This document shows positions 10,048-22,500 of a stretch of DNA of 64,000 nucleotides, one piece after another. The stretch lies in NCBI GenBank assembly GCA_958510825.1, contig OY294046.1, forward strand, positions 49,147,794-49,211,793, in the 5' to 3' direction. A program made the translations under genes and the position numbers. The notes below the pieces were generated by a model. The model ran no database searches and had not been told where the DNA came from. It saw only the letters and a list, made by a program, of their open reading frames with translations. How positions within the stretch are numbered: position 1 is the first letter of the stretch; each line of letters begins with the position of its first letter. The stretch is from Brachypterus glaber (taxonomy: Eukaryota > Arthropoda > Insecta > Coleoptera > Kateretidae).

Positions 10048-10984
10048 TTTAATGGCCTTTAGTATAACTATTATTTGGAAACTGGTAGAGGGCTAAAATT
10101 TTGCTAAATTATAAAGGTAACAGGCAGATTTACTTGAAAATTATTATAGGAATAAATTCATCGTTTGTGGAAATAGTTACCAAATCTCACGGCGATAGGT
10201 AAAAACATTTAAGAGTCATTGCAAAGTTGGCAAAAAACAATAGAAAAACTAGGGTACTAAAGTGGCTAAAACTTTTAAAGGATTTAACATAAAATTTTAA
10301 AATTTGGTTTGGACTCAACTCTCCCTAAAATTTACACTAAAGTGTTGAAGAGTTATAAAATTTTTAATACTTTTAGTCTTGTTTCTTAAAAGATACTGTA
10401 AATGCACCTGCACATAATTTTCATACACTTACTATTATAGTAGTGCGTGCACTAGTGCATTTAATTATAAAAATAAACAGCTATATTTTTAATTCCGCTT
10501 AAAAACTAATTTCAATCAATCGGGTGACGGAAATGGTGCATTTTCTTCATAGAATATCGATGTGTTGATGGACTTTCTTTTTTTCAAAAGCTAAAAAAAA
10601 ATTTTTGGTTATAATTTAAAAGATATTATGGGACGTCCGCAATTTAAAAACTCACAAAACTTTTACTTAAAAGAAATTGCATACATTTTTTCACAAAAAC
10701 TTTTTAGTTTAAAATTTAAAGGTCGGGGCAGAAAATGTCTTAAAATTGGTCTTTAGTCAAATTGCGTGAAAAGATATTTTATAGATCTTATTGTCCCAGA
10801 CAAATTTCTTTCTTAAGATAAAAATCGAATCTATGACTAGATTTTGACTTATTTGCATTTACGCTAATCCTGAATAGACATTAAAAGTTAATCCTGCTAG
10901 TAGGGGGTCTATACATTATAAGCCATCAACACTAAAATTTGAGGTCCTCGGTTTCGGAAGAATACTGTTTTGCCTTATTCTATA
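10048..10984. other. Intergenic, no gene seen
   Basis: Spacer between two copies of the same MITE family. No coding sequence, tRNA or strong palindrome was recognised. Confidence 0.5.
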
Positions 10985-11703
10985 CAGTGCGGTCCAAAAG
11001 TCACCCCCCCCCCCCTTAACTTTTGAACGAGTTGAGATATCGACTTCAAATTTATAACTCTTAAATAAGACAACTTAAACTATCTTTTAGCATATATTTG
11101 ATATTTTCAGCTCTTAAAATGTGGGCAGGGGGGCATGGGGGGACATTTTTTTAAATGGAAAGGGGGGTCGTGTGATACATCATTTTAAAGCTTATAAAAT
11201 TCTCTATTTAAACTGGCATTTTTAAATTTTTTAAAAATGTTTTTTAATTTTAATTTTTACTTTTATTTGTGCTAAATCATTCGATTTTTTAAGTTTTTTT
11301 TTATAAATTTTTATTTATGTCAACTAAAATTAGTTTAAAAGTATAATTAACATTTTTTTATGATGAAATTAGGCATTTTTAAAAAATTATTTGTTTTTTT
11401 TTTAGAGGAATTTTGACATTAATACCCATTTTCAACCCCATTTTAAACCCAATTTTTTTTTTAATTTAAAAATATGGAGTTCAATAGATAATTTTATAAG
11501 CTTTAAAATGATGTATTACACGACCCCCCTTTCTATTAAAAAAAATGTGCCCCCATGCCCCCCTGCCCACATTTTAAGAGCTGAAAGTATTAAATATATG
11601 CTAAAAGATAGTTTAAGTTGTCTTATTTAAAAGTTCCAAATTTGAAGTCGATATCTCAACTGGTTCAAAAGTTAAGAGGAGGGGTGACTTTTGGACCGCT
11701 CTG
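10985..11703. mobile_element. Tc1/mariner-like MITE, GCGGTCCAAAAGTCAC family, copy 3 (719 bp)
   Basis: The termini CAGTGCGGTCCAAAAGTCAC and GTGACTTTTGGACCGCTCTG are intact. TA is present on both sides (10983-10984 and 11704-11705). It is highly similar to copy 2 throughout, so the two are recent relatives. This is the best-preserved copy in the window. Confidence 0.9.
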
Positions 11704-11915
11704 TATGAATTTTGATCAGAGAATTTAAATCCGTTCACATAAATAGTAAAAACAGTATAAAATAAAAAACTATTAAGTTGGATCATTTTTGAGGAATAGA
11801 GTTCATTATATTCCGAAACCAAGCACCTCACATTTTACTGCTGACGGTTTTATAACATGTAGAACTCTTGGTCTGCGTTGGCAAGTCACTTAAATTTAAT
11901 GCCTATTTAGGATTA

Positions 11916-13380
11916 CACGGTTCACCTGGGCGATTTTAAATAAAAATTTCGTGGACCCCTACATTTTTTGGACTAAAACATACCTGATGACATAAGAAAT
12001 CAATCCCCATTTGAAAGAAAATCGTAAAAGATACACTTTTTTAGACAGATAAAAAACGTTTTTTTGAGTTATAGGGTGTGTCAAAAAAGTCGCGATTTTC
12101 AAAATCAAAAACGCTCTCTGGCTTAAAAGTTGCTCATTAGAAAAAAATAATGGCCACTCAGAAATAAGCCAAATCGATTAATGTTTAGAGGTAGCTCAAA
12201 GCACTCAAACTTAAAAAAAAAACGGTACCTATTTTTCGGATAAAAACTGATACCGATAAAAATTGAGGAAATTTTGGAGGATTTCTTTGGTAATATTTAT
12301 AAAATATACTAAATGTAAGAACTAAAAAAATTATCCCCCCTCCCCTTAAGTTAGAACATGAAAAAATCGGCAATTATTTGAAAATTTCGCGAAAATTTTA
12401 TTTTTGCAAGTTTTTAAAAGTGCATAAAAAATTGTTTTAAATAAAAAATCTGCAAAATTATATATTAGTATACAAGCATATATACATGTTAACCTACATG
12501 ACTATACAGAAAACATCATTCTTTTCCGCAAGTTGAGTAAACAAAAATTAATTTCGATTCGAAACCGGGTGGATTTTCTATTTTTTGCCTAAAACTTTTT
12601 TCGGTGTACTTTTTTTATTTTTTCTGGTTGGAATATACTTTTTTATGTAAAAATACACAAAAAAGTTTCTGTGGTTTAACATTGCAGGTTTAACCGTTTT
12701 AAAGATAAGTGCATTTAAAGGTAAATTTTTACGCATGAAGAACCAAAAATAAAAATAATAAAAATAAAATATAAAGCCAAAAACAAATATTTTAGTAATG
12801 GGTGGTTTAACATTAAAATTATAGAAAAAATTTATATGCACCTTGGTCAAAAATCATTCCTAAGGAAGTTATGTCCTTTTAAATATGCCCTATTTAAAAA
12901 AAAATCGCGAAATCTTCAAATAATTAGCGTTTTTTTATGTTCTAACTTAAGGGGAGGGGGGATATATTTTTTTTAGTTTCACACAATTAGTATTGTTTCT
13001 AAATATTATCAAAGAAACCCTCCAAAATTTCCTTAATTTTATATACAATCACTTTTTATCCGAAAAACAGGTACCGATATTTTTCAAAGTTTGAGTGCTT
13101 TGAGCCTCTAAAATTTAATCGATTTGGCTCATTTTTGAGTGACCACCGTTTTTTACTAAGGAGCAACTTTTGAGCTAGAGAACGTTTTCGATTTCGAAAA
13201 TCGGGATTTTTTGACACACCCTATTACTCAATGAAACGTTTTTTTATCTTTCTAAAAAAGTGTATCTTTTACGATTTTCTTTCAAATGGAAATTGATTTC
13301 TTATATCATCAGGTATGTTTTAATCCAAAAAATGTAGGGGTCCACGAAATTTTTATTTAAAATCGCCCAGGTGAACCGTG
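11916..13380. mobile_element. 1465-bp foldback element with arms of about 500 bp and ATTA target duplication
   Basis: The left end CACGGTTCACCTGGGCGATT and right end AATCGCCCAGGTGAACCGTG are exact inverse copies. The arms stay alignable for about 500 bp (left to about 12420, right from about 12880). ATTA is duplicated outside (11912-11915 and 13381-13384). A CAC tip with a 4-bp duplication recalls Chapaev-type (CMC superfamily) elements, but no transposase is present, so the class is an inference. The central 460 bp is AT-rich without a credible gene. It lies about 185 bp beyond the period stop codon. Confidence 0.85.
13352..13357 (-). promoter_or_regulatory. First canonical AATAAA downstream of period (candidate poly(A) signal)
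   Basis: On the minus strand this is the first AATAAA after the period stop codon, about 210 nt downstream. It lies inside the terminal arm of the foldback element 11916-13380. Variant TATAAA hexamers at 13537-13542 and 13513-13518 are closer and could be used instead. Confidence 0.35.
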
Positions 13381-13565
13381 ATTAGCGGGTATTCTAAATA
13401 CAAAATACCTGTCGTTTTAGCATGGTGTTAATTTACACCATGTCCTAAGACACCATGAATTTTAGTAAAAACATGAATGCAATTGTAGAATTTTAAAATC
13501 AATTATACCGATTTTATATTTGCAAAAAGTAGTTGGTTTATAATAATTATGATATTATTTTAAAA

Positions 13566-16500
13566 TTAAATAATTACATTTGAGTTGGTGCCATTTTCTT
13601 CACTGCTACCAGAAGAAGAGATTATTCCCTCTTCGAGCGTCAGCTTCCTGGATAGTCCGTCGAGGTCCATTTCAATATACAACTGGTTAAGTTGATCATT
13701 TACCATAACCGGCTAAAAAAAAACAATAATATTTAAAAATACTTTTAAAATTATCATAAAATTATAAAATCTATATAAAACATTTTACTATTCCTTAAAA
13801 CGACTTTTGTTTGATTAACGCAGTCGTCCCTCCGAAGTGACTGATCGATTTCGTGCTTTTTAGCACTCTTCAGAGCCACATATCGGTAGTAGGGACAACT
13901 ACGAAAATCAAATCCTTTCCATATATCTCTATATAGAGTTTAAAAATCGTTGTAAGGAAAAGCAAAAACAGCTAGCGACATCTACTGCTAAAAGCAGAGA
14001 CTGGATAAACCTATCGACAGTCCAAAAAAGGAAGCAGTTATTGGTTTCAAGAACCTATTGCACGCTGTCGATAGGGGGCAGATTAATCAATGTCACGGTG
14101 GACATTGCCGACAATTGAATCCTAAACGCTAGGAGGTCACCTTTTACAGTGGTATCTGAATTAATAAACTAAATTAAATTGTTTGATATTTACAAATTTA
14201 AAAAATCTATATATAACATTTTACTATTCCTTAAAATGACTTTTGTTTGATTAACGCAGTCGTCCCTCCGAAGTGACTGATCGATTTTGTGCTTTTTAGT
14301 ACTCTTCAGAGCCACATATCGGTAGTAGGGACAACTACGAAAATCAAATACTTTCCATATATCTCTATATAGAGTTTAAAAATCGTTGTAAGGAAAAGCA
14401 AAAACAGCTAGCGACATCTACTGCTAAAAGCAGAGACTGGATAAAGCTATCGACAGTCCAAAAAAGGAAGCAGTTATTGGTTTCAAGAACCTATTGCAAA
14501 AGTCGTTTTAAGGAATAGTAAAATGTTTTATATAGATTTTTTAAATTTGTAAATATCAAACAATTTAATTTAGTTTATAAAATTATAAGTTTTGACTGAT
14601 TACTAAGCCTCGTAAAACGGACGAGCAATATCAGACACAGTAGCTATAAAATATCTCTTAGCGCTCTTTCGCAGTAATTTGGCTTCAATTTTGCTGCGAA
14701 AAAGCGTTAAGGCCAGCTTACTCTAAAAAACGTAATTTTTTTCAATACATTTTATTTATAGTACAAAACATGTTGAGTAATCAATTTTTTTACATATGAA
14801 AGCACATATATGAAATTACTTGAAAAAAAATTTTTTTTTTTTCAAAATGGCGGTCCTGAAAATGGCTGCTGAAACTCATCTGATTCGTAGATAGATGACA
14901 TCATTACTTGGAAAAGAATTATCTGAAAGCAAAAAACAAAACGGTTTCATGTTCTGTATCGAATTGGCTATGGCCTCAAGCAGAATGAAACATATTCAAT
15001 GAAAAAAAACAAAATGGCGGACTTTTGAATTTTTTTTACCCTTTTTTTCACTTTTAATTGTTTGGACTTTTTTAAATAATAATGAATATTTCTGGTTCTG
15101 CTTGAGGCCATAGCCAATTGGATACAAAACATGAAACCGTTTTGTTTTTTGCTTTCAGATAATTCTTTTCCAAGTAATGATGTCATCCATCTACGAATCA
15201 GATGAAAAAAAAATAAATTTTTCAAGTAATTTCATATATGTGCTTTCATATGTAAAAAAATTGATTACTCAACATGTTTTGTACTATAAATAAAATGTAT
15301 TGAAAAAAATTACGTTTTTTGGAGTAAGCTGGCCTTAAAAGATACTTTATAGCTACTATGTAAAATTAAACTGCACAATGTTTAAAAAAGAAACCTTCTG
15401 CTAAAAAATACAAGGTGTGGTTCCACAAATACTCAAAGGCGTAAACCCTAAAGTTCAACAAGAAAACTTTAATTTGAATTAAGTAAACTTTATAGAAGGG
15501 TTTAATATTAGGGTAGTCGAAAAAAATTATTATTTACTTAATCTTTTCTATATGTCGTGATTAGAACGCCCTTAGAGTAAAAATTTATAGAGACAACCTG
15601 AAAGGGTACTTTAAGGGCTCTAAAAACACTAAAATCATGCAAATATCGATAAAATTCGTATAAAACCAGCCCTAGTGTTTGTAATTTTATAAAATTTAAA
15701 AACCTTGTTATCTATATTTTTTCTTTTTGAGTATACAAATAGGCCTTCAAAATCTTATTCTTATCAAAAGTTTTTAACCCTTGCCAACATGACCCCGAAA
15801 TTACCCCTAAATTTCGAAAAAGTGCATTTTTTATTATTTTGTGCTACTGACGAATTATAAATATTAAATAAAAAAGTTATTATTTCACTTTTTTTTCTAT
15901 ATAAACCTATTTTAGTTATTTTAAAATATAACGTTAATCTACGCAACGAGTATGGAGTCTAAGCGCCATTTAACATCAACATTTTATTTAATGCAATCTA
16001 TTAATTATAATTAATCATAATAATTATAGTTCTCCGCATGAAAGAAAGTCACCGACGAAAGGGGGAGGAATCATGCGCGCTCTCTTCTTTCCGCCAAGGG
16101 CGTTTATAAGGCGTGCATGCCTACAACGGGCACACACATTCCAAACATATTTCCCGTAGCCACAGATCCGTGCGTCAAACTATATAATCAATCAATATTA
16201 AAATGATTTAACTAAAATAAAATGAGCTAAGCGCTAAATAAGAGCTCCTAACTAAGCGCCTTTGAGGAGCCCTTATTTGGCGCTTAGCTCGTTTTGCTTT
16301 AGTTAAATAATTTTAACAATAATTATTAAAATTCATAAATTTTTAAAATGTTTGTTTACCGGTAGAATTAACTGAAAAAGGCAATCGGTGCCAGTGACTT
16401 TTACCGATTTTTTGTACAAAAATGTAATTAGCAATAAACCAAAGTTGCAAGGTTTTACGGTATGTATTTAAATTAACATACCTGATTAATTGCCCTGAGA

Positions 16501-19500
16501 CTGTTCAGATCTTCTTGTAAAATATCTTCAATTCCTTTGACTGTCATTTGGTATCGGTAAATGAGGTCTGGCGTCACGGAAACTGTTTCTAACCATGGAG
16601 GTTCCTTTTTCCTCGACGGATAAGATTTTCGACTTTTCCAAGAATGCTAAAATATTAAAAAAATACTGTTCAAAAAAATGTTGAACAAATATTTTGTCGG
16701 ACAATTATTAAGCGAGATATGACAAAACGTAATAGTTTTTACTATATTTAACCCCGTTTCCCCACCCCTAATTTTATAAAATATAATTTAAGGACTTTCT
16801 CTCGGGCAAAGTAAAATCGATTGTTGTTATGTAATTTCTAGAATAAATGCTGGAATATTTATTTAGTAGGAAACTTTTAAATTATGTAGAGTAATGTGGG
16901 GTAAATGTGATTTCGGGGTAAGTGTATTTTCTCTTTAAATTTTCATAGATACTTACGTCACTCTTGGTCCTTCCAATTTGATTTTCCATAATATTTGATT
17001 CGTTTGATCCAGAGGCACTGTCAGTCTTCAAAAATGAAGAATAACTGGAAGAACAGCTACTTTCGTCATCCAGCTTGTTATTTTCGCGTTTATTTTGACG
17101 ATATTCGTGCTTGTTCTTGTCACTCATTTCGTTTATCTAAAAAATATAATAATTAAAATGTGATTTTTTTTTGAAAAATTTTAACAAAATTGATCATGCA
17201 TATGGATACTTTAGGAAGTTACTTATTGCTTATTGGTTGTTTTTTATCTTTAAATGATTGACTTTAGTAATATATTCCTTTCTGTTAATGATTTTTCATG
17301 CAGAGATAATGATTTAGTATTTTTTACTATTTTGAAAATGGCTTAAATCCACATTTCATGCAAACAAAAACAAACACTGATATGAATTATATCAATTAAC
17401 CTTTTTTAAATTAAAACGTTCCATTTCAGTTTCTCCATATGGGGGACTCACAATGGGGGAGTACGGGGAGCAGACAGATTGTACACCCAAATTATTTCTT
17501 GAACATTCGGAGAATGCCTGTAAGAAATTAAAAAAGCTCTATAAGAATGTTTGTCTTGCAATCACTAACAACCAAGTTATTGTCAGAAACTTTTGTCGTG
17601 CATCAAGTCAGTTAGTGCTAGGTAAAAGAATCTTTTAAATCAGACGTCTCGTTCAAAAGTTGTAAGTTTTCATACAAAGAAGTAGACGGACGGATATACA
17701 GACACAGTTTCAGATTAATCGCTGACGATGTCTTTAGCAGTAAAAGACAAAACGTCGGAAAATGACAATCCATCAACACGGTCTAAACCCGAAAGTGAAA
17801 CTTCTTTATATCTTACTGGTCGTGAAGGCTAAAATCTTTTAAACACTTTTTTCATATTTTCTCGACGTTTTATGGATTTAGGTTCTGACACCCGAAATGT
17901 TTTTATTTAAACTAACAATTCTACTAGATTACTGGGTGATCCAAACTCCAGTGACGAAGTCAATATATCTAGTAGCTACTATATATATTGTACGATGATT
18001 GAAAAATAGATTAATAAATTATTTAATTATTATCCATACTTTTTGAAGCAATTTAAAAAAATCTACTGTTTATTGGTCATTTAATCTTTCCTACCTTATT
18101 AGCAACACTGGCACTAGCTATGGACCCCATGATACTTCCGGGCTCAGCCTTCACGGATGTGGCTTGTGAAGCTGGTCGCTGAAATACAGGGGTGTTTGCT
18201 ACGCTCGGAGGGCTCGGTTTATGCACTTGTTCCATCGGTACCGAAACGATAGTTTCCCCGTTACTAACGGGAACGTTGCAGGGGCGGGTTACGTAACTCA
18301 TCGGGGTAATGTTGGGCGCAATTGTCACTGGGAAAACCGGAAGTGGTGAACATAAAATTTGAGATGCGGGAATCATGGTATTGTAGTTGTAAAACATACT
18401 GGGCATGTATTGAACTGGAAGTAATATAAAACAAATAAATATACCTAGTAATACAATTAAAAGAAATAACAGATAAACATTATTTATACAAAGAGGATTT
18501 TTACTTAGATTACTGCAAAATTTACTTGTACTTTAAAAATTAAAATATTTTATTCTCTATAAACTTTGAAACTTGAGTACTTAAATTTTGCTTACCTTGA
18601 TATTTTGTAACGGCTAATCCGTTATTCACGTATTCGTTAGTTCTTGGAATATAATAAAAGGGCATTAGTCCTGGAGGGTTACCAGGTTGGGCGGCAGTCA
18701 CATTGGCAGGTTGCGAGTTATTTATTGGACTGACTGACAATGAAAAAGGTGGCCACATGTTTACATCATTAATCTGCAAAAATAAGATTATGTTGCTGTA
18801 ATTTTAAAATATATTGAGTAGAATTTGTGGATTTATTTTAGTAAAACCCTAGAATAAGAATGGTTCCTGCAAAAATGTTGATTATTAAATAAAATTAAGT
18901 GCAATGTCGCACTTCCATGAAATACAACGCAAAGTTTTATTTCGCAGTACTTTCTTTAATAACCTCATGGTGGGGTAATAGATATAAATTATGACGCGGA
19001 TTTTCTGCCTTTGACATATTATGCCATGATGCATTTTTGGTTGATTTTAAATTTCAAAATTTTGTAATCTTTAGTATAAGTGCGAAAAGTGATATGTAAT
19101 TTTCTTAATTTATTTATACGTAAAATAGTATATCTAATACCAAACTTTCATTAAATACGATACAAAGTTTTGTTTTCGCGATATTTTCTTTCATCCATTC
19201 TCCATAATGTGGTAAAATAAATATGAAAGTTTTTGACCGATATCCTATGTATTCGTTTAAAAAATCTGTCTGTTTCTTGGAATTTATTTATTTTTAACTT
19301 ACCCCTGGTAGATACATATTACTAGTTCCATTAATCCTGTTTGGACTAGTAGTTGCTTGGTTTTGAATGTTTGTTATTTTTGGTTGGCAGTTGTTTGTAC
19401 TTTTTTGGACTTCACTTGTATGCTTGTGTTTTGAAACTTTATGATTATCGCCTTCCCATGAACGAGGAATGCTCCGTTTTATTCCATGGGTGTAATTTAA

Positions 19501-22500
19501 AGTCTAGAAATTTTATTCAATTGAAAACTATTTTAATAAAAATATACTTGAGAGCAAAAAAATCGATCCACCTAAAAAATTTCCATTTTTAAAATTGAAA
19601 TGTTTCGAAAACTAGTTAATGGATTTGACTTATTCTTTTTTTGTTTTAGAGCTTAAACATTCTCTACTTTTGTTTTTATTAGTACTTTTTTTAATCATTC
19701 TAAATACAAACAAAAGTAGAGAATGTTTAAGCTTAAGTTTCAGTCAAATCCATTAAGTAGTTTTCGAAATATTTGAATTTAAAAATGGCAATTTTTTAGG
19801 TGGATGGATTTTTTTGCTCTCAATTGTACTACCACACACAAACAAATATTTTGGGATCAAATCATGGGCGAGTTACTCGACTATCTTAAAAAATCTATTA
19901 CAAAATTGGAAGAATTCTTCTATTATTTATTCCAAAACATTTGTGCTGCGCATAATAGTCAAATGATTAACCCTTCACTTAATTCCAATTCTATGTTGCA
20001 ATTTGAAATTGCATGATTTTAATGGGTGAATCACTTTATTTGCTTAAAACTCACCTCTTCTCTAGCATTTCTCGTTTTATTAACATTATAATCAAGTTTA
20101 TGGTAGACTTTTTTATGTTCTTTGAAATTGGATCTGTGTTGTTTGTGACGTTTAATCATAATTTTTTTCATATCTTCGTTGTGCCTATGAACATTTAATC
20201 TTAAAGTTAAAAAATTCATTATTATCTTATCTAGTTAAATTATCAAACTTTTACGGGTGACAATACTCGTTATTGAAATCAACCGTTCTTTTTTAAGTTT
20301 TGTCATAAACGTCAAAAAAATTAAAAAAATATCTATACTTCTGTTTGTTTGTAAACCTTATAACTTTTGAAAAGAACGTTTAATTTAAAAAACAAATCGT
20401 AGTTTGCGTTAAGTCAGATGTGGACAAAGTTTGTAAAAAACGTATTTTAAATGTTCTACAAATAGGCATTGGTCATTTTTGTTGCAAGGCTATTGGTTTC
20501 CGAGATAGGAAAATTTAAAAATAATAAATACTGCCACCAAAGAGTACTATTTCAGTTTTTTTATACTTACTTTAATAATAAGGCTTCGGTGAGCTTAAGT
20601 GGTTTGTATGAATCGTTAGTGGAAGTGTTGGTACCACTTGTGGTGCCGGATTCCATATTTTGGTTACTTCCAGAACTTAAGTTACCAGCACTGCCGCTGC
20701 CAGAATCACTACTATTCTGAAGTGGAGATGAACACTTTCTAAAATAAATATAAATAAATTGTAAAAAAGAAATTTAAGAATTTTGGTCAAATAAGATTTG
20801 ATAATTTTACCAAAAAAATATTGAGGTAGATTTTCAAAAATTACTTACTGCGTATTATTACAATTCTGAGCATTAGAAGAGCTCTTTCCTTCTTGATCAA
20901 TGTCAGTACTATTTTGTGAAACTCCATTACTTTCATCCGAAGAAGGGGTAGTTTTGGGCTTGCTTTGAAAAAATCTTTCTATATTTTCGTTATAATTCAA
21001 TTGGTTATAGCTGGGTGGCGTTTCAGAGGAAGATTTACTGTCAGAATAATCGTGGTGGGGAGATATAACGCCTAACTCAACAGAACCATGCTCCTGAAAA
21101 TAATTGTCCCCAAAAATAAGTATAAAATTTTAGGTGAAATGCGTTGTTTTATACCAGGTATTCCGCATAATATAAATTAATTTATTAATCTGCACAAACA
21201 TTTTCAGTCTGCTTTTTTCTTACAGAAAATGGTAATATCAAATGGTCTATTCGGACCAAAAAACAATATAGGTAATTATAATAATAAGTAAATGCCTATC
21301 CCAATTTAAAAATAACTTGAAAGAGTTAAGGAACACAATATTGATCAAAAATCAGTAAATTAAATTCTTTGGTCCAATGTTTTTGATTGTTTGATGGTTT
21401 CATCCAAATCACCTTGGTTTTATTGAATTATTTTAAAAGCATGTCCAAAAATTGATTTGTTCGATTTTTTCATGTTACGTGGAACACCCTGTGTAATATC
21501 TATTTAATATTGATTTTTATGATAAAATAAAAAGATAAAAATGAGAGATAACATTGAAAAGGAATTCTGCAACTTAAATCTACACTGAGATACTGGCAAA
21601 AAACATATTTCAAATTTTATTTAACGGAATCAAGGTTATGTACAATATTAACAAATTGCCACCCTTAATAAAAAATTATAAGTATTTTTCTCTTAGTGTA
21701 AACAAAGAAGCAGTTGTGGATAGCTTTTATTTTTATAACTTACAATATTCAAAGGAAAGGTTACAGCTTTGGAGAGTGTGTATATTTTGATTAATTAGTC
21801 CAATCACAAGATTTTAAAGAAAACGTTTCAAATTAAATTAATTTTTTTTTGGCAAAATTTAGTAGTAGTTTATTTTCGTTAAAGGACCTATTATTGTAGG
21901 TATTTTATACTATATTAGGTAGTTATTAAAAAGCTAAAAGGTTAAATACAAAGTTAAACATAATAAAAAGTAATTTACCTAAATATTTACTTGTTTAATT
22001 TGTTTTTTGAGATACCAAGCAGATGTATGATTAGGTTTAATGGTGCAAAAGTAAAACAAAAAGATGAGACTCACCATTTTTTCCGGACTTACAGAAATTG
22101 TAGGGTAGATTTCCGGCTGTAAGTCTATATGCAAATTGGTCTTAACTTCATCCATTAGAGTTTCTATAAAACTGGCTAGTTCTTTACAACGTTTGTTTAC
22201 ATCGAGTTTAACTATTTCGGAGGGTCTAGCTAATTCCTAAAAAATATATAAAATGCAGTGGGTGTAAGAGCAGTAGGGGTAGGAGCGATTTAGGGGCAAA
22301 TGTGTCCTTAAATCCTAAAGCCAATTTAAAATAATAAGTTCAAAAAATTACCAAATGGTTAAAATTTGATTTTTATTCTCATAAATTTTAGGTTCCTAAT
22401 CAGGAACCCAGTACAATTTAAATTGTTATAAATATGTTTTTACTTACATCATTAAGTAGTAGTAAAATTTCACCTTGTATAAGTTTACTTTCGTTCAAAA

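Noticed and set aside
12578..12850. 90-residue minus-strand frame in the centre of the foldback element
   Set aside because: Phe/Tyr/Lys-rich low-complexity translation of AT-rich DNA. No transposase motif.
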